From an uncultured Alphaproteobacteria bacterium (GTDB lineage: Bacteria; Pseudomonadota; Alphaproteobacteria; RF32; CAG-239): a stretch of 64,000 bases of DNA. The stretch is taken from contig CAKQLP010000005.1 of assembly GCA_934254675.1 (NCBI GenBank), positions 1 to 64,000 of the forward strand, written 5' to 3'. Shown here piece after piece: positions 34,252-42,597 of the stretch; the stretch's first letter is position 1, and each line of letters opens with the position of its first letter. The position numbers were made by a program, and so were the translations under genes. Below the pieces are notes generated by a model. That model was not told the origin of the DNA and did not search any database. It was given only the letters and a program-made list of their open reading frames with translations.

Positions 34252-34485
34252 ATGACTGATACCGCAGAACGCGTTAAGAAGATTGTTGCCAAACATTTAG
34301 GTGTTGATGAATCTAAAGTAGTAGAAACTGCAAGTTTCATTGATGACTTGGGTGCTGATAGCTTGGATACAGTTGAATTGGTAATGGCTTTTGAAGAAGA
34401 ATTCGGTTGCGAAATTCCAGACAAAGCAGCAGAAAAAATTCTGACTGTAAAAGATGCTATTGACTATCTTTCAAAGAATGCGTAA
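34252..34485 (+). CDS. acpP: Acyl carrier protein AcpP
   Basis: The 77-residue acidic carrier holds fatty acyl chains on a phosphopantetheine arm attached to Ser37 in DDLGADSLDTVELVM. The four-helix pattern and length match E. coli ACP (78). It is followed by a terminator and then fabF and mltG, a common alphaproteobacterial order. The terminator between acpP and fabF fits the need for much more ACP than FabF. Confidence 0.98.
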   Translation: MTDTAERVKKIVAKHLGVDESKVVETASFIDDLGADSLDTVELVMAFEEEFGCEIPDKAAEKILTVKDAIDYLSKNA

Positions 34486-34503
34486 GTCGTAAGGCTTTGT
34501 TTA

Positions 34504-34549
34504 ATTAAACTCGCTTTAGTCTATCACGGAACGGCGAGTTTTTTTATAA
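34504..34549 (+). terminator. Terminator between acpP and fabF
   Basis: AACTCGC and GCGAGTT are separated by 25 bases and followed by seven T residues. The long loop may permit partial readthrough into fabF. Confidence 0.6.
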
Positions 34550-34571
34550 AATTAACATGGGGTTTTAATAT

Positions 34572-35852
34572 ATGAGAAGAGTTGTCGTAACAGGTTTAGG
34601 CGTTGTTTCGCCATTTGGCCGCGGGGTAGAATATAATTGGGATTGCTTAATGTCCGGAAAATCTGCTATTCGCAAAATTGAGAATATTGAACTCAAAGAT
34701 ATTCCGGTTCATATTGCCGGTCAGGTTCCATTTGGCGAAGGCGAACATGATTTTAATCCGGATACGGTAATGGCTCCCAAAGATCAAAAAAAAGCTGATA
34801 AATTTATTTTGTATGGTGTTGCCGCAGCTAATGATGCTTTAAAAGACGCTGATTATGAACCTAGTGAATTGAGCGATGAAGAACAATGCCGTGCCGGAGT
34901 AATGATTGGTTCTGGTATTGGTGGTTTGAATAATATTTACGAAAATTCGGTTTCTTTTCATGAAGTGGGAATTAAACGTATTTCTCCGTTTTTTATTCCG
35001 TCTTGCTTGATTAATTTAATTTCTGGCACGGTTTCTATTGAACATAAATTGCGTGGTCCAAATCACGCATGTGTAACAGCTTGTTCTACGGGAACACATG
35101 CCATCGGCGACGCGGCACGCATCATTGCTATGGGAGATGCTGACGTAATGGTAGCTGGTGGTGCCGAATCTGCCGTAAATGTGCTGGGTTTGGCCGGATT
35201 TGCCCGCATGCACGCCGTGACCGCGGAATTTAATGATGAACCGGAAAAAGCTTCTCGTCCATGGGATAAACGCCGTAGCGGTTTTGTTATGGGCGAAGGA
35301 TCTGGTGTTGTGGTTTTGGAAGAACTGGAACACGCAAAAGCTCGGGGTGCGCATATTTATGCCGAAGTTGTGGGTTATGGAATGAGCGGCGACGCCCACC
35401 ATATGACTGCGCCTTGTCCGGATGGAGACGGGGCTTATCGTGCAATGAAAATGGCTGTTAATCATGCTAAAGAACATGGTGTAGAACTTGAAGATATTAA
35501 CTATATTAATGCTCATGGCACATCGACACCATTGGGAGATTTAGGAGAGGCTCAAGCTGTTAAGCGTTTATTCGGCGAAAAGCTGAATTGCACGTCTATG
35601 TCTTCAACCAAATCTTCTATCGGACACCTTTTGGGAGCGGCCGGAGCTGTTGAAGCTGTTTACACAATAAAAGCCATTGTGGAACAAACTTGTCCTGCTA
35701 CCTTAAATTTGGAAGATCCTGCCGATGAAGTTAAAGATATGGACTTGGTTCCTTTAAAGCCAAAGAAAAAAGCCATTAAGGCCGCTATGTCCAATTCTTT
35801 TGGTTTCGGCGGAACAAATTCATCTTTAATTTTCAAAAAATTTGAAGAATAA
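34572..35852 (+). CDS. fabF: Beta-ketoacyl-ACP synthase II FabF
   Basis: The 426-residue condensing enzyme extends acyl-ACP with malonyl-ACP. It opens RRVVVTGLGVVSPFG. The catalytic Cys is near residue 170 in TACSTGTHAIGDA. The two catalytic histidines lie in NAHGTSTPLGD and GHLLGAAGAVE, and the closing SNSFGFGGTNSS is present. The length is slightly above E. coli FabF (413). It lies between acpP and mltG. Confidence 0.97.
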   Translation: MRRVVVTGLGVVSPFGRGVEYNWDCLMSGKSAIRKIENIELKDIPVHIAGQVPFGEGEHDFNPDTVMAPKDQKKADKFILYGVAAANDALKDADYEPSELSDEEQCRAGVMIGSGIGGLNNIYENSVSFHEVGIKRISPFFIPSCLINLISGTVSIEHKLRGPNHACVTACSTGTHAIGDAARIIAMGDADVMVAGGAESAVNVLGLAGFARMHAVTAEFNDEPEKASRPWDKRRSGFVMGEGSGVVVLEELEHAKARGAHIYAEVVGYGMSGDAHHMTAPCPDGDGAYRAMKMAVNHAKEHGVELEDINYINAHGTSTPLGDLGEAQAVKRLFGEKLNCTSMSSTKSSIGHLLGAAGAVEAVYTIKAIVEQTCPATLNLEDPADEVKDMDLVPLKPKKKAIKAAMSNSFGFGGTNSSLIFKKFEE

Positions 35853-35864
35853 AAGGATTAAAAA

Positions 35865-36818
35865 ATGAAAAAGCTGTTGTTGTTACTTCTGATAGCCGGA
35901 TGTGCAACAATAGCTTTTTTTTATGATTACGCAATTCATCAGCCGATGCCTGTTGACAGGGATATTTTATTTTTGGTTCAAAAGGGCGATTCTTTAAATA
36001 AAATTGCTAAAAAGCTAAAAGAATATGGTTTGATAAAAAATGAATGTTTATTTATTTTCTATTCGAGAATTAATAAAATCTATCCTCAAGTAAAAGCTGG
36101 TGAATATTTATTTGATAAAAATATTTCGTTGGTTCAATTAAGTGAAAAATTGGTTTCAGGTAAAGTTTATCTCCGAAAAATAACCTTTCCTGAAGGTTTA
36201 ACATCCAGAGAAATTCACGAACTTTTAAAGAATAACGAATTTTTAAATAAAGAAGAATTTGCGATTCCGTCAGAAGGAAGTATCTTGCCGGAAACCTATA
36301 CTTTTTCTCGCGGCGACAGTCCTAAAAAAATTATAAAACAGTCGCAAAAGGCTAGGGACGATGTTTTAGAGCAAATATGGAATGGACGGGACGAAAATTT
36401 GCCTTTAAATTCAAAAGAGCAATTGCTTATTTTGGCGTCTATTGTGGAAAAAGAAACCGGAATAGGAGCTGAAAGAGCGGAAGTTGCATCAGTTTTTATA
36501 AATCGCTTACGTTTGGGAATGCTGTTGCAAACCGATCCAACCGTTATTTATGCCGTAACAGGCGGTAAAGAAGATTTAAATCGTCCATTGACGCGAAAAG
36601 ACTTAACGATTGACAGCCCTTACAACACCTATAAATATGCGGGGCTTCCTCCGGCACCAATATGTAATCCGGGAAAAGATGCGATTTTCGCGGCAGCCCA
36701 TCCGGCAAATACGTCTTATCTTTATTTTGTTGCTTCCGGCAAAGGCGGTCATAATTTTGCAAAATCATTGGATGAACACAATGATAATGTTCGTAAATGG
36801 CGTGCATTGAATAAATAA
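35865..36818 (+). CDS. mltG: Endolytic murein transglycosylase MltG
   Basis: The 317-residue inner-membrane protein cuts nascent glycan strands and sets their length. An N-terminal membrane anchor (about residues 2-20) is followed by a LysM-like region (VQKGDSLNKIAKKLKEYG). The YceG catalytic domain has EGLTSREIHELL, PETYTF, ILASIVEKETG (catalytic Glu near residue 194) and the typical RLGMLLQTDPTVIYAV, SPYNTYKYAGLPPAPICNPG and YLYFVASGKGGHNFA. It begins 12 bp after fabF. Confidence 0.95.
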   Translation: MKKLLLLLLIAGCATIAFFYDYAIHQPMPVDRDILFLVQKGDSLNKIAKKLKEYGLIKNECLFIFYSRINKIYPQVKAGEYLFDKNISLVQLSEKLVSGKVYLRKITFPEGLTSREIHELLKNNEFLNKEEFAIPSEGSILPETYTFSRGDSPKKIIKQSQKARDDVLEQIWNGRDENLPLNSKEQLLILASIVEKETGIGAERAEVASVFINRLRLGMLLQTDPTVIYAVTGGKEDLNRPLTRKDLTIDSPYNTYKYAGLPPAPICNPGKDAIFAAAHPANTSYLYFVASGKGGHNFAKSLDEHNDNVRKWRALNK

Positions 36819-36879
36819 CTAGACAAAACATCTTTAACATGCTAATTTAAATAAAAGCAGAAAAAGAAAGTATTGTCTC

Positions 36880-38556
36880 ATGTTTTTTTCAAATAACAAT
36901 ACAGAAGATATTTCTAAATTTTCAATAGGCGTCAGAGATTACTCTTTACCCTATCATTGGCGTGAAAGTGACAGTAATTTTTCATTTAAAAATAAAAAGA
37001 CAATTTTAATTTTGCCGGGGAGCGGAACAAACAGCGCCAAAGAGGCTAATGGCATGTGCAAAATTGTTGAACGAATGATGCCGGATGAAGAAAAAAATAA
37101 TTTTCAAATTTGTTCGTTGTATTATGCAAATTCTTATACCTTAACAGAACCAACCATAATTCGGGCGCAAAAGCTTTTAGATAAATACATTATTCCGCTT
37201 GTTGCCAATAAGGATGAATATGGAAATTTACATCGAATATCTGCGGGAAAAGCTGCGCAAAATATGCGTCGTTTAATTCTGTTTACACATTGCTATGGTG
37301 GAGAAATTCAAAAGGAACTGGATAGGCAGTTACAGCAAACAATGTCTGATTTAGGCTATTTAGCGGAAGAACGGCGCTTTATTCATCGGCAAATGGTTGT
37401 TTTTCAGCATAACAATATAGATACTTCGTTAGAAGACAATATTTTTTTCTCGTCACAACTGATTAGAATTAGCAACGCCGATGAAGAAATATCTCCAAGT
37501 GAGTTGAAACAAAATACTTTTCGCTATTTTACCTTGAAACATCGCCCTCAAGAAAACGATGTTTTATGGATTAATTTATTGTCAAATTGCAATGTATTAT
37601 TGGCAAACAGAATAACTTTGGCGGGAGCAAAAGAACATAATGGCGGATATTGGCAGGATAGTGCGTTAAAAAGCATCGCCGGAAATAAAGAAGAACATAT
37701 TTTTCAGTTGGTTTTTAATGAAGTGGCGGAATCCTCATATTTTATAGAAAATATGTCTCAAATTATAAAAAATTCTCTCCTTAATCATTCAGAAGATGCA
37801 AAACTTATGACTCTTGCACAGGAAAAAGGGCAAAAGTTTTATAATGAATTTGAACGACAAAAAAAGGAAATAAAAAAAGAATTTGATGAAACTAAAGAAA
37901 AAATTGAACAAGGAACTGTTGCCGGAGCAAAATTTTTACCAGAAGTTTTATTGGCTCAGGATAAAAATGGCATGTTTTTATTAGACTATGCTTTTCAGTG
38001 TAAAAATTATTTATTGGCTCAGCAATTTTTTGAGGAAATGAGTCAATATTTGCCTGAAAAAACAAAATATGGCTGGATGCCTTGTTTAAAAAGCAAAAAT
38101 CAATTAAAGGCTATTGAAAAAATTCCGGTATGGATGCAGCAGGCCGTTGATAATAACGAGGCTGAATTATTTTTTGAATTATCTAAAAAACTTGGCTGTA
38201 ACTATGTTTTGCCGTGTTTCGATAAAGCCAGTCCTGAAATAGTTCAAAAAATTGCAAAAGATTTTACTCAAAAAAGCTTTCCCAATACTTTAGATAAACA
38301 AAATGTTTATGCAAAATCTTTTGTTTTGTTGTATAAATCATTGTTAGATAAAAAGTTAGTTCAAGAACAAAAATTGATGGAAAAAAATATTTTTGAACCG
38401 GAACAGTTTGGACATGGTCCGGTTGTTGCGTATTTAAAGGATTGTTTGTATAAATATAGTAAGGAATTAAATGTGCAATCGTTGCAAAATTTGATGCAGC
38501 GAAAATGGCAAAACTATTTTCAAGGATTTTTGAAAAAAGATATCAATATGCGCTAA
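36880..38556 (+). CDS. Alpha/beta-hydrolase-like protein with helical C-terminus, paralogue A
   Basis: The 558-residue product shares its whole N-terminal 300 residues with the next gene. Shared blocks are LILPGSGTNSAKEANGMCKI, ICSLYY, ILFTHCYGG, RQMVVFQHN, EHNGGYW and IFQLVFNEVAESSY. TILILPGSGT followed by a strand and an FTHCYGG elbow resembles an alpha/beta hydrolase, but the nucleophile position carries Cys in place of Ser. The C-terminal ~200 residues are helical with ankyrin-like pieces (MFLLDYAFQCKNYLLAQQFFEEM). No signal peptide. I do not recognise a family; a cytoplasmic enzyme or secreted effector are both possible. Confidence 0.7.
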   Translation: MFFSNNNTEDISKFSIGVRDYSLPYHWRESDSNFSFKNKKTILILPGSGTNSAKEANGMCKIVERMMPDEEKNNFQICSLYYANSYTLTEPTIIRAQKLLDKYIIPLVANKDEYGNLHRISAGKAAQNMRRLILFTHCYGGEIQKELDRQLQQTMSDLGYLAEERRFIHRQMVVFQHNNIDTSLEDNIFFSSQLIRISNADEEISPSELKQNTFRYFTLKHRPQENDVLWINLLSNCNVLLANRITLAGAKEHNGGYWQDSALKSIAGNKEEHIFQLVFNEVAESSYFIENMSQIIKNSLLNHSEDAKLMTLAQEKGQKFYNEFERQKKEIKKEFDETKEKIEQGTVAGAKFLPEVLLAQDKNGMFLLDYAFQCKNYLLAQQFFEEMSQYLPEKTKYGWMPCLKSKNQLKAIEKIPVWMQQAVDNNEAELFFELSKKLGCNYVLPCFDKASPEIVQKIAKDFTQKSFPNTLDKQNVYAKSFVLLYKSLLDKKLVQEQKLMEKNIFEPEQFGHGPVVAYLKDCLYKYSKELNVQSLQNLMQRKWQNYFQGFLKKDINMR

Positions 38557-38566
38557 TGAGGGTAAA

Positions 38567-40225
38567 ATGTCAGAAGAAGAATATCGATTTGGTTTAGGAT
38601 TAAGAGATTTAAGCGTTTCAAAACATTGGCGCGAATTACCGCAAGATTATTCGTTTTTAAACCATAAAACTGTTCTGATTTTACCAGGAAGCGGAACACG
38701 TTCGGCAAAGGATGCCAATGGAATGTGTAAAATTGCCGAAAGCATGCTTAATGAAAATATCAAAAATTCTGTAAATATTTGTTCTTTGTATTATCCTCGA
38801 GCAACAGAATATCGTGAAGGCGCTGCGGCGAGGGCTTTGTTTTTGCTGGATGAATATATTATTCCGCTGGTTTCCTCTAAAAATAAAGAAGGTGATTTGG
38901 TTAAAATAGATGCGAAAAGCGCTGCTAAAAATCTAAGAAATTTAGTTATATTTACGCATTGTTATGGTTCTTATATGGTTGAAATATTGGATGAAAAGCT
39001 GTTTGAAACGCTAAAATCATTAAATTATACACCGGAAGAACAAAAAAATATACAAAGACAATTAGTGGTTATTCATCATAATTGTATTAGTGATAATATG
39101 GGGCGTCTAGATTTGCATTCCACAAATCTGTATAGGCATACACAAGCGGATGAGCGTTGCTTGCCGACATCATTTAAAAATGACGGATTTCAGTTTTTTG
39201 TGCAAAAAGAAGCATTGAATGATGATGAAGCTTTATATGTGAAAATTGCTGAAAATCAGAGAGTTTTATTGGTAAGCCATGTTTCAGAATATGCCGAGGA
39301 TGAACATAATAACGCCTATTGGTCCGAAAATAAAAAGACTGAAGGCGGAATTAAAGAGCGGCGAATTTTTGATTTAATTTTTAACGAAGCGGTTACTTCG
39401 TCTTATCAGATAACAGGAATTGAAGATTTTATCCGTCAAGCGGCAAACAAGGCTCCGGACGCGAAAGATATTTTAACAGAATCGTTAAAATACGGCAAGG
39501 AATTTGGAGATGAATATGATAAATATCGTTCATATATTTATCAAAATATAGAAGAGTTAAAAATAAAACAGCAAGCAAATCAGTTAAAAGAAAAAGAAAT
39601 AAAAAATTTATCTCCAGAAATTTTATTGTATATGGATAATAAAGAAAAAACCTTGTTAGATTATGCAATTGAAGAAAATAATGTCATGCAAGCAAAAATA
39701 CTCTGGAACAACACGCGTAAATTTTTGCCCAAAGATAATCAACCGCTAGAAGACACTGCGATTATAAGCTATAATCATAAGATGATAAAGCGGAACAACA
39801 AGGTTTATTTACAGAAAATGTTGAAAAATAATAATCCGGAAATGTTTGTTGTTTTAGCAAAGGGAAGTGATGATTTACCTCGATTGGATTATTCTGTTGC
39901 AAATGATAAGATGCTCTTGACTGCGGCGAAAGTCTATGCGGGATTGCCGGCAAAAACCGAACAATTGGATAAACTTTATTACTATAAGTCTTTGATTTAT
40001 ATGTATTCAAGAATAGAGAAAATGCCGGAAACAGAAGAAGGAAATGCCATTAAAGGGCTGTTAGAAGCTAAAATATTTACAAAAGCAAATGCCAAAGACA
40101 TGGCTGTCAAGCACAAAATTAAATCATACGCATCACAATATGGTGTTGACAGCCTGATTAAAAAAAGCCAACAAGTTTGGGAAAAAAATTTAGTGGAAAG
40201 CGGTTATAAAGAACTTTGTAAATAA
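38567..40225 (+). CDS. Alpha/beta-hydrolase-like protein with helical C-terminus, paralogue B
   Basis: The 552-residue product is a diverged copy of the preceding gene, starting 10 bp after its stop behind GAGGG. Matching blocks are LILPGSGTRSAKDANGMCKI, ICSLYY, VIFTHCYGS, RQLVVIHHN, EHNNAYW and IFDLIFNEAVTSSY. The elbow keeps THCYG, so the Cys is conserved between copies. The ankyrin-like KTLLDYAIEENNVMQAKILWNN aligns with the other copy. The last 36 bp overlap the convergent pgpA gene. Tandem duplication followed by divergence is the simplest origin. Confidence 0.7.
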   Translation: MSEEEYRFGLGLRDLSVSKHWRELPQDYSFLNHKTVLILPGSGTRSAKDANGMCKIAESMLNENIKNSVNICSLYYPRATEYREGAAARALFLLDEYIIPLVSSKNKEGDLVKIDAKSAAKNLRNLVIFTHCYGSYMVEILDEKLFETLKSLNYTPEEQKNIQRQLVVIHHNCISDNMGRLDLHSTNLYRHTQADERCLPTSFKNDGFQFFVQKEALNDDEALYVKIAENQRVLLVSHVSEYAEDEHNNAYWSENKKTEGGIKERRIFDLIFNEAVTSSYQITGIEDFIRQAANKAPDAKDILTESLKYGKEFGDEYDKYRSYIYQNIEELKIKQQANQLKEKEIKNLSPEILLYMDNKEKTLLDYAIEENNVMQAKILWNNTRKFLPKDNQPLEDTAIISYNHKMIKRNNKVYLQKMLKNNNPEMFVVLAKGSDDLPRLDYSVANDKMLLTAAKVYAGLPAKTEQLDKLYYYKSLIYMYSRIEKMPETEEGNAIKGLLEAKIFTKANAKDMAVKHKIKSYASQYGVDSLIKKSQQVWEKNLVESGYKELCK

Positions 40226-40687
40226 CCATAAGGTAAAGGCCGCCATAAAACCGGCGCATACATCGTCCAGCATTACGCCGTATGCGTTTTTCATTTTTTT
40301 ATCAAACCATTTCACCGGTCCCATTTTACAAATGTCAAAAAAGCGAAAAGCGACAAAACCGGCAAGATAAATCCAAAGGTGCTGTAAGTTGCTGTAAAGA
40401 TAATCGCTAACAAAAATAAAGGCTAAAAGTTGTCCCACAACTTCATCTATAACAACTTTTCCAGGGTCTTTTTCTTCTTGTCCGCTAATAATGGCGTCTG
40501 TAGCGTAAACACCGGCCACAAAACATATTATAGCCGCTATCAGTAATCCATAAACGCCTGTAAAATAAGCTAAAATAAAGGCTAAAGGCAGTGTGCCTAA
40601 AGAACCGACTGTTCCGGGAGCTTTAGGTGAAAGGCCTAAACCGAAATATGTGGCGATTATTTCTGCAATTTTGTTTGTTGATGGCAT
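40190..40687 (-). CDS. pgpA: Phosphatidylglycerophosphatase A PgpA
   Basis: The 165-residue membrane enzyme removes phosphate from phosphatidylglycerol phosphate. Family motifs are GLSPKAPGTVGSLGTLP near the start, KVVIDEVVGQLLAF in the middle, and FRFFDICKMGPVKWFDKK and GVMLDDVCAGFMAA near the end. Three to four membrane segments are visible. The length matches E. coli PgpA (172). Its 3' end overlaps the convergent upstream gene by 36 bp. Confidence 0.95.
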   Translation of the reverse strand: MPSTNKIAEIIATYFGLGLSPKAPGTVGSLGTLPLAFILAYFTGVYGLLIAAIICFVAGVYATDAIISGQEEKDPGKVVIDEVVGQLLAFIFVSDYLYSNLQHLWIYLAGFVAFRFFDICKMGPVKWFDKKMKNAYGVMLDDVCAGFMAAFTLWLFTKFFITAFH

Positions 40688-40843
40688 AATTATCTCCTAT
40701 ATTTATTGATTTACTTATCCAATATTTAATTTAATTTTTTGCGTATAACAATAACGGAAGATATTTTTGCACAAATAACAGTTTAAAATAATAAAAAAAT
40801 ACCTACTTTATAAATGTTATTAATAAATTAAAGGAGAAATATA

Positions 40844-41032
40844 ATGAGTTGGCTAGATAGAACAGCATTGATATTGACAGTAATTGGTGGAATAAATTGG
40901 GGATTGGTAGGATTAGCAAAACTTAATTTAGTAGAATTGATTTTTGGCTATGCTCCCATTTTGGTAACAATTATATATATTTTAGTAGGTGTATCTGCTT
41001 GCTATACATTATATGCTTATTTAGCAAAATAG
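40844..41032 (+). CDS. DUF378 small membrane protein
   Basis: The 62-residue protein has two membrane segments and the DUF378 signature LTVIGGINWGLVGL followed by a second helix containing IIYILVGVSACYTL. Function is unknown for the family. AAGGAG precedes the ATG. It ends 69 bp before tRNA-Ile. Confidence 0.88.
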   Translation: MSWLDRTALILTVIGGINWGLVGLAKLNLVELIFGYAPILVTIIYILVGVSACYTLYAYLAK

Positions 41033-41053
41033 TTGAAAAAAATAAAAATAGTT

Positions 41054-41083
41054 CTTGACTATATTTTATTGTTAATTTATGGT
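41054..41083 (+). promoter_or_regulatory. Promoter for tRNA-Ile
   Basis: TTGACT (41054-41059) and TATGGT (41078-41083) are 18 bp apart and end 18 bases before the tRNA. Confidence 0.5.
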
Positions 41084-41101
41084 AACGTTGCTAATCACGA
41101 A

Positions 41102-41178
41102 GGGCGCTTAGCTCAGTTGGTTAGAGCCGGCCGCTCATAACGGTCTGGTCGCAAGTTCGAGTCTTGCAGCGCCCACCA
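41102..41178 (+). tRNA. tRNA-Ile2(CAU)
   Basis: A 77-nt cloverleaf with acceptor stem GGGCGCT/AGCGCCC and encoded ACCA. The anticodon stem is GGCCG/CGGTC with loop CTCATAA, and the T-loop is TTCGAGT. Anticodon CAT could be Met. The flanking TTAGCTCAG and CTCATAA...TGGTCGC are close to the lysidine-modified isoleucine tRNA of other bacteria, so Ile2 is preferred. It marks the left edge of the accessory island. Confidence 0.9.
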
Positions 41179-41182
41179 TAAA

Positions 41183-41210
41183 GACCACTCTTTAGGAGTG
41201 GTTTTTTTGT
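41183..41210 (+). terminator. Terminator after tRNA-Ile
   Basis: ACCACTC and GAGTGGT pair around TTTAG and are followed by seven T residues. Confidence 0.8.
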
Positions 41211-41279
41211 CATCAGAAAACCCCGCGTTAGACGCGGGGTTCAGTATAGCTTATAGCGGTGAGTTTGACAAAGCGCTCC

Positions 41280-41325
41280 TTTCAGTTAAAATAATGCGGT
41301 CTGCCAAGACGCATTATAACTGAAA
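41280..41325 (+). promoter_or_regulatory. Hairpin over the tnpA ribosome-binding region
   Basis: TTTCAGTT and AACTGAAA plus ATAATGCG and CGCATTAT form a long stem around TCTGCCAAGA-type sequence, ending at the AAAGG site of tnpA. In IS200 such a leader hairpin represses transposase translation, and the same is inferred here. Confidence 0.65.
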
Positions 41326-41335
41326 GGTGGTCATT

Positions 41336-41791
41336 ATGAAGAATGACTTATCGAGATTAGCACATACAACATGGAATTGCAAATATCATATAGTATTTGC
41401 GCCAAAATATAGAAGAAAAGTTTTTTATGGAGGTAAAAGACAGGAAATAGTAAGCATCTTAAAAGAATTATGTAGATGGAAAGGCGTTGAAATAATAGAA
41501 GGAGAGGCGCGTCCGGACCATATTCATATATTAGTAAAAATACCGCCTAAGATAAGTGTATCAGGATTTATGGGATTTTTGAAAGGCAAAAGCAGTTTGA
41601 TGATATATGAAAAATGGAGCAACATAAAATATCAATACCGAAATCAAGAGTTTTGGTGTAAAGGGTATTATGTGGACACAGTAGGTAAAAATACCGAAAA
41701 AATTACTAATTATATTAAAAATCAGTTGAAAGAAGATCAGTTAGCCGACCAACTGACAATGGATTTAAACGACCCGTTTACGGGTAAGTAA
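41336..41791 (+). CDS. tnpA: IS200/IS605-family transposase TnpA
   Basis: The 151-residue Y1 HUH transposase has the HUH pair in ARPDHIHILVKIPP (histidines near residues 62 and 64). The catalytic Tyr is near residue 126 in ITNYIKNQL. Other family blocks are WNCKYHIVFAPKYRRKVFYG and FMGFLKGKSSLMI. Length is typical (150-155). ATG 41336 is used because AAAGG lies 8 bases upstream. The gene looks intact, so the element may still move. Confidence 0.94.
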   Translation: MKNDLSRLAHTTWNCKYHIVFAPKYRRKVFYGGKRQEIVSILKELCRWKGVEIIEGEARPDHIHILVKIPPKISVSGFMGFLKGKSSLMIYEKWSNIKYQYRNQEFWCKGYYVDTVGKNTEKITNYIKNQLKEDQLADQLTMDLNDPFTGK

Positions 41792-41939
41792 TAACAGATT
41801 GCGTCTGACAGACATTAGAGTTCCCTGTTTAGGGGGTGCAAGTGGTAAAGGCTTCTAGCCGTTAAGGAAGAACCACGCGTTTTACGCGTGGGTATCTTTG
41901 TGCGCAAATTTAAGCACCGGCGGTAATAATCTCCGCATG

Positions 41940-42098
41940 CTGATGGCTTATGAATATCTTGAAAAGGCCGACAGTCAAAAACTTAAAAACGCTTTGAAGC
42001 TGATAATGGAAGGCGAAAGCGTTGACAGTGTTTCGCGCGTTTTGCATATAAGCAAAGAGACGATTTATAAGTATTTCAAGAAGATGCGTGAGCTTTAG
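41940..42098 (+). pseudogene. Remnant with a recombinase-type HTH C-terminus
   Basis: The reading frame ends with ALKLIMEGESVDSVSRVLHISKETIYKYFKKM, which has the layout of the C-terminal helix-turn-helix of serine recombinases or related regulators. The N-terminal catalytic part is absent and the open frame begins at the right end of the IS200 element. The base composition is more GC-rich than the IS. It is most likely the 3' piece of a gene broken or displaced at this site. Confidence 0.45.
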
Positions 42099-42597
42099 GG
42101 TTGTTAAAGCGGTGGTGCGGTAGGCTATGGGTCCTTCCTGGCGATTTTTGTATGCGGGACCACAAGCCGCGTTAAAAATCCAGTCAAACAACTTTTTGTT
42201 TACTGGTCGCCCATCTTATAAACATTAGGCTTCATAAGGCCTACAGCGGAATATGAAAATACTCCGGCTGGTCACTGGTCATTTCTGATAGTCATTTTGG
42301 CTGGTCACCCTAACAAATTTATGAGTTTTCCGGTGCGATACGGAGCATTGATTGTCGCCGAAATCAGTGCCGAACCAAACCTCGCCGTTATCGACGACTA
42401 CATCCACAAAATCCTCCTCGAGAGCAATGATATCTTATAATTTTATTGTTTATCTATAAAAATGATTATCAACAAAACTTAAAAGTAATCAATTTTTTCT
42501 AGTAGTTGACACACTGTTTTTTTATTTTATTAACTATTTCAAAAGAATTTTTATTTAAAATAAATTAGGTTAATTAACTGTTTATTAAGGGTTTGTT
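42099..42597 (+). other. Gene-poor stretch with a small C-terminal-like ORF and the hsdM promoter
   Basis: No full gene is visible. At 42321-42440 a 39-codon frame (MSFPVRYGALIVAEISAEP...) ends in a stop and looks like the tail of a former gene. From 42441 the sequence turns very AT-rich. TTGACA at 42506-42511 with TTAACT at 42530-42535 (18-bp spacer) is a plausible promoter for the restriction operon, 63 bp before hsdM. Confidence 0.4.

Larger units (their letters stand above)
41217..41900 (+). mobile_element. IS200-type insertion sequence
   Basis: A single tnpA gene is bracketed by subterminal hairpins: CCCCGCG-TTAGA-CGCGGGG at 41221-41239 on the left and CCACGCG-TTTTA-CGCGTGG at 41873-41891 on the right. 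Terminal inverted repeats are absent, as expected for IS200/IS605 elements that move as single strands. No tnpB is present. A second left-side hairpin covers 41280-41325. Exact ends are approximate. Confidence 0.82.

Noticed and set aside
41102..41178. Elongator tRNA-Met reading of the CAT anticodon
   Set aside because: The acceptor arm and the bases flanking the anticodon are closer to tRNA-Ile2, the lysidine-modified form; Met remains a minor possibility.
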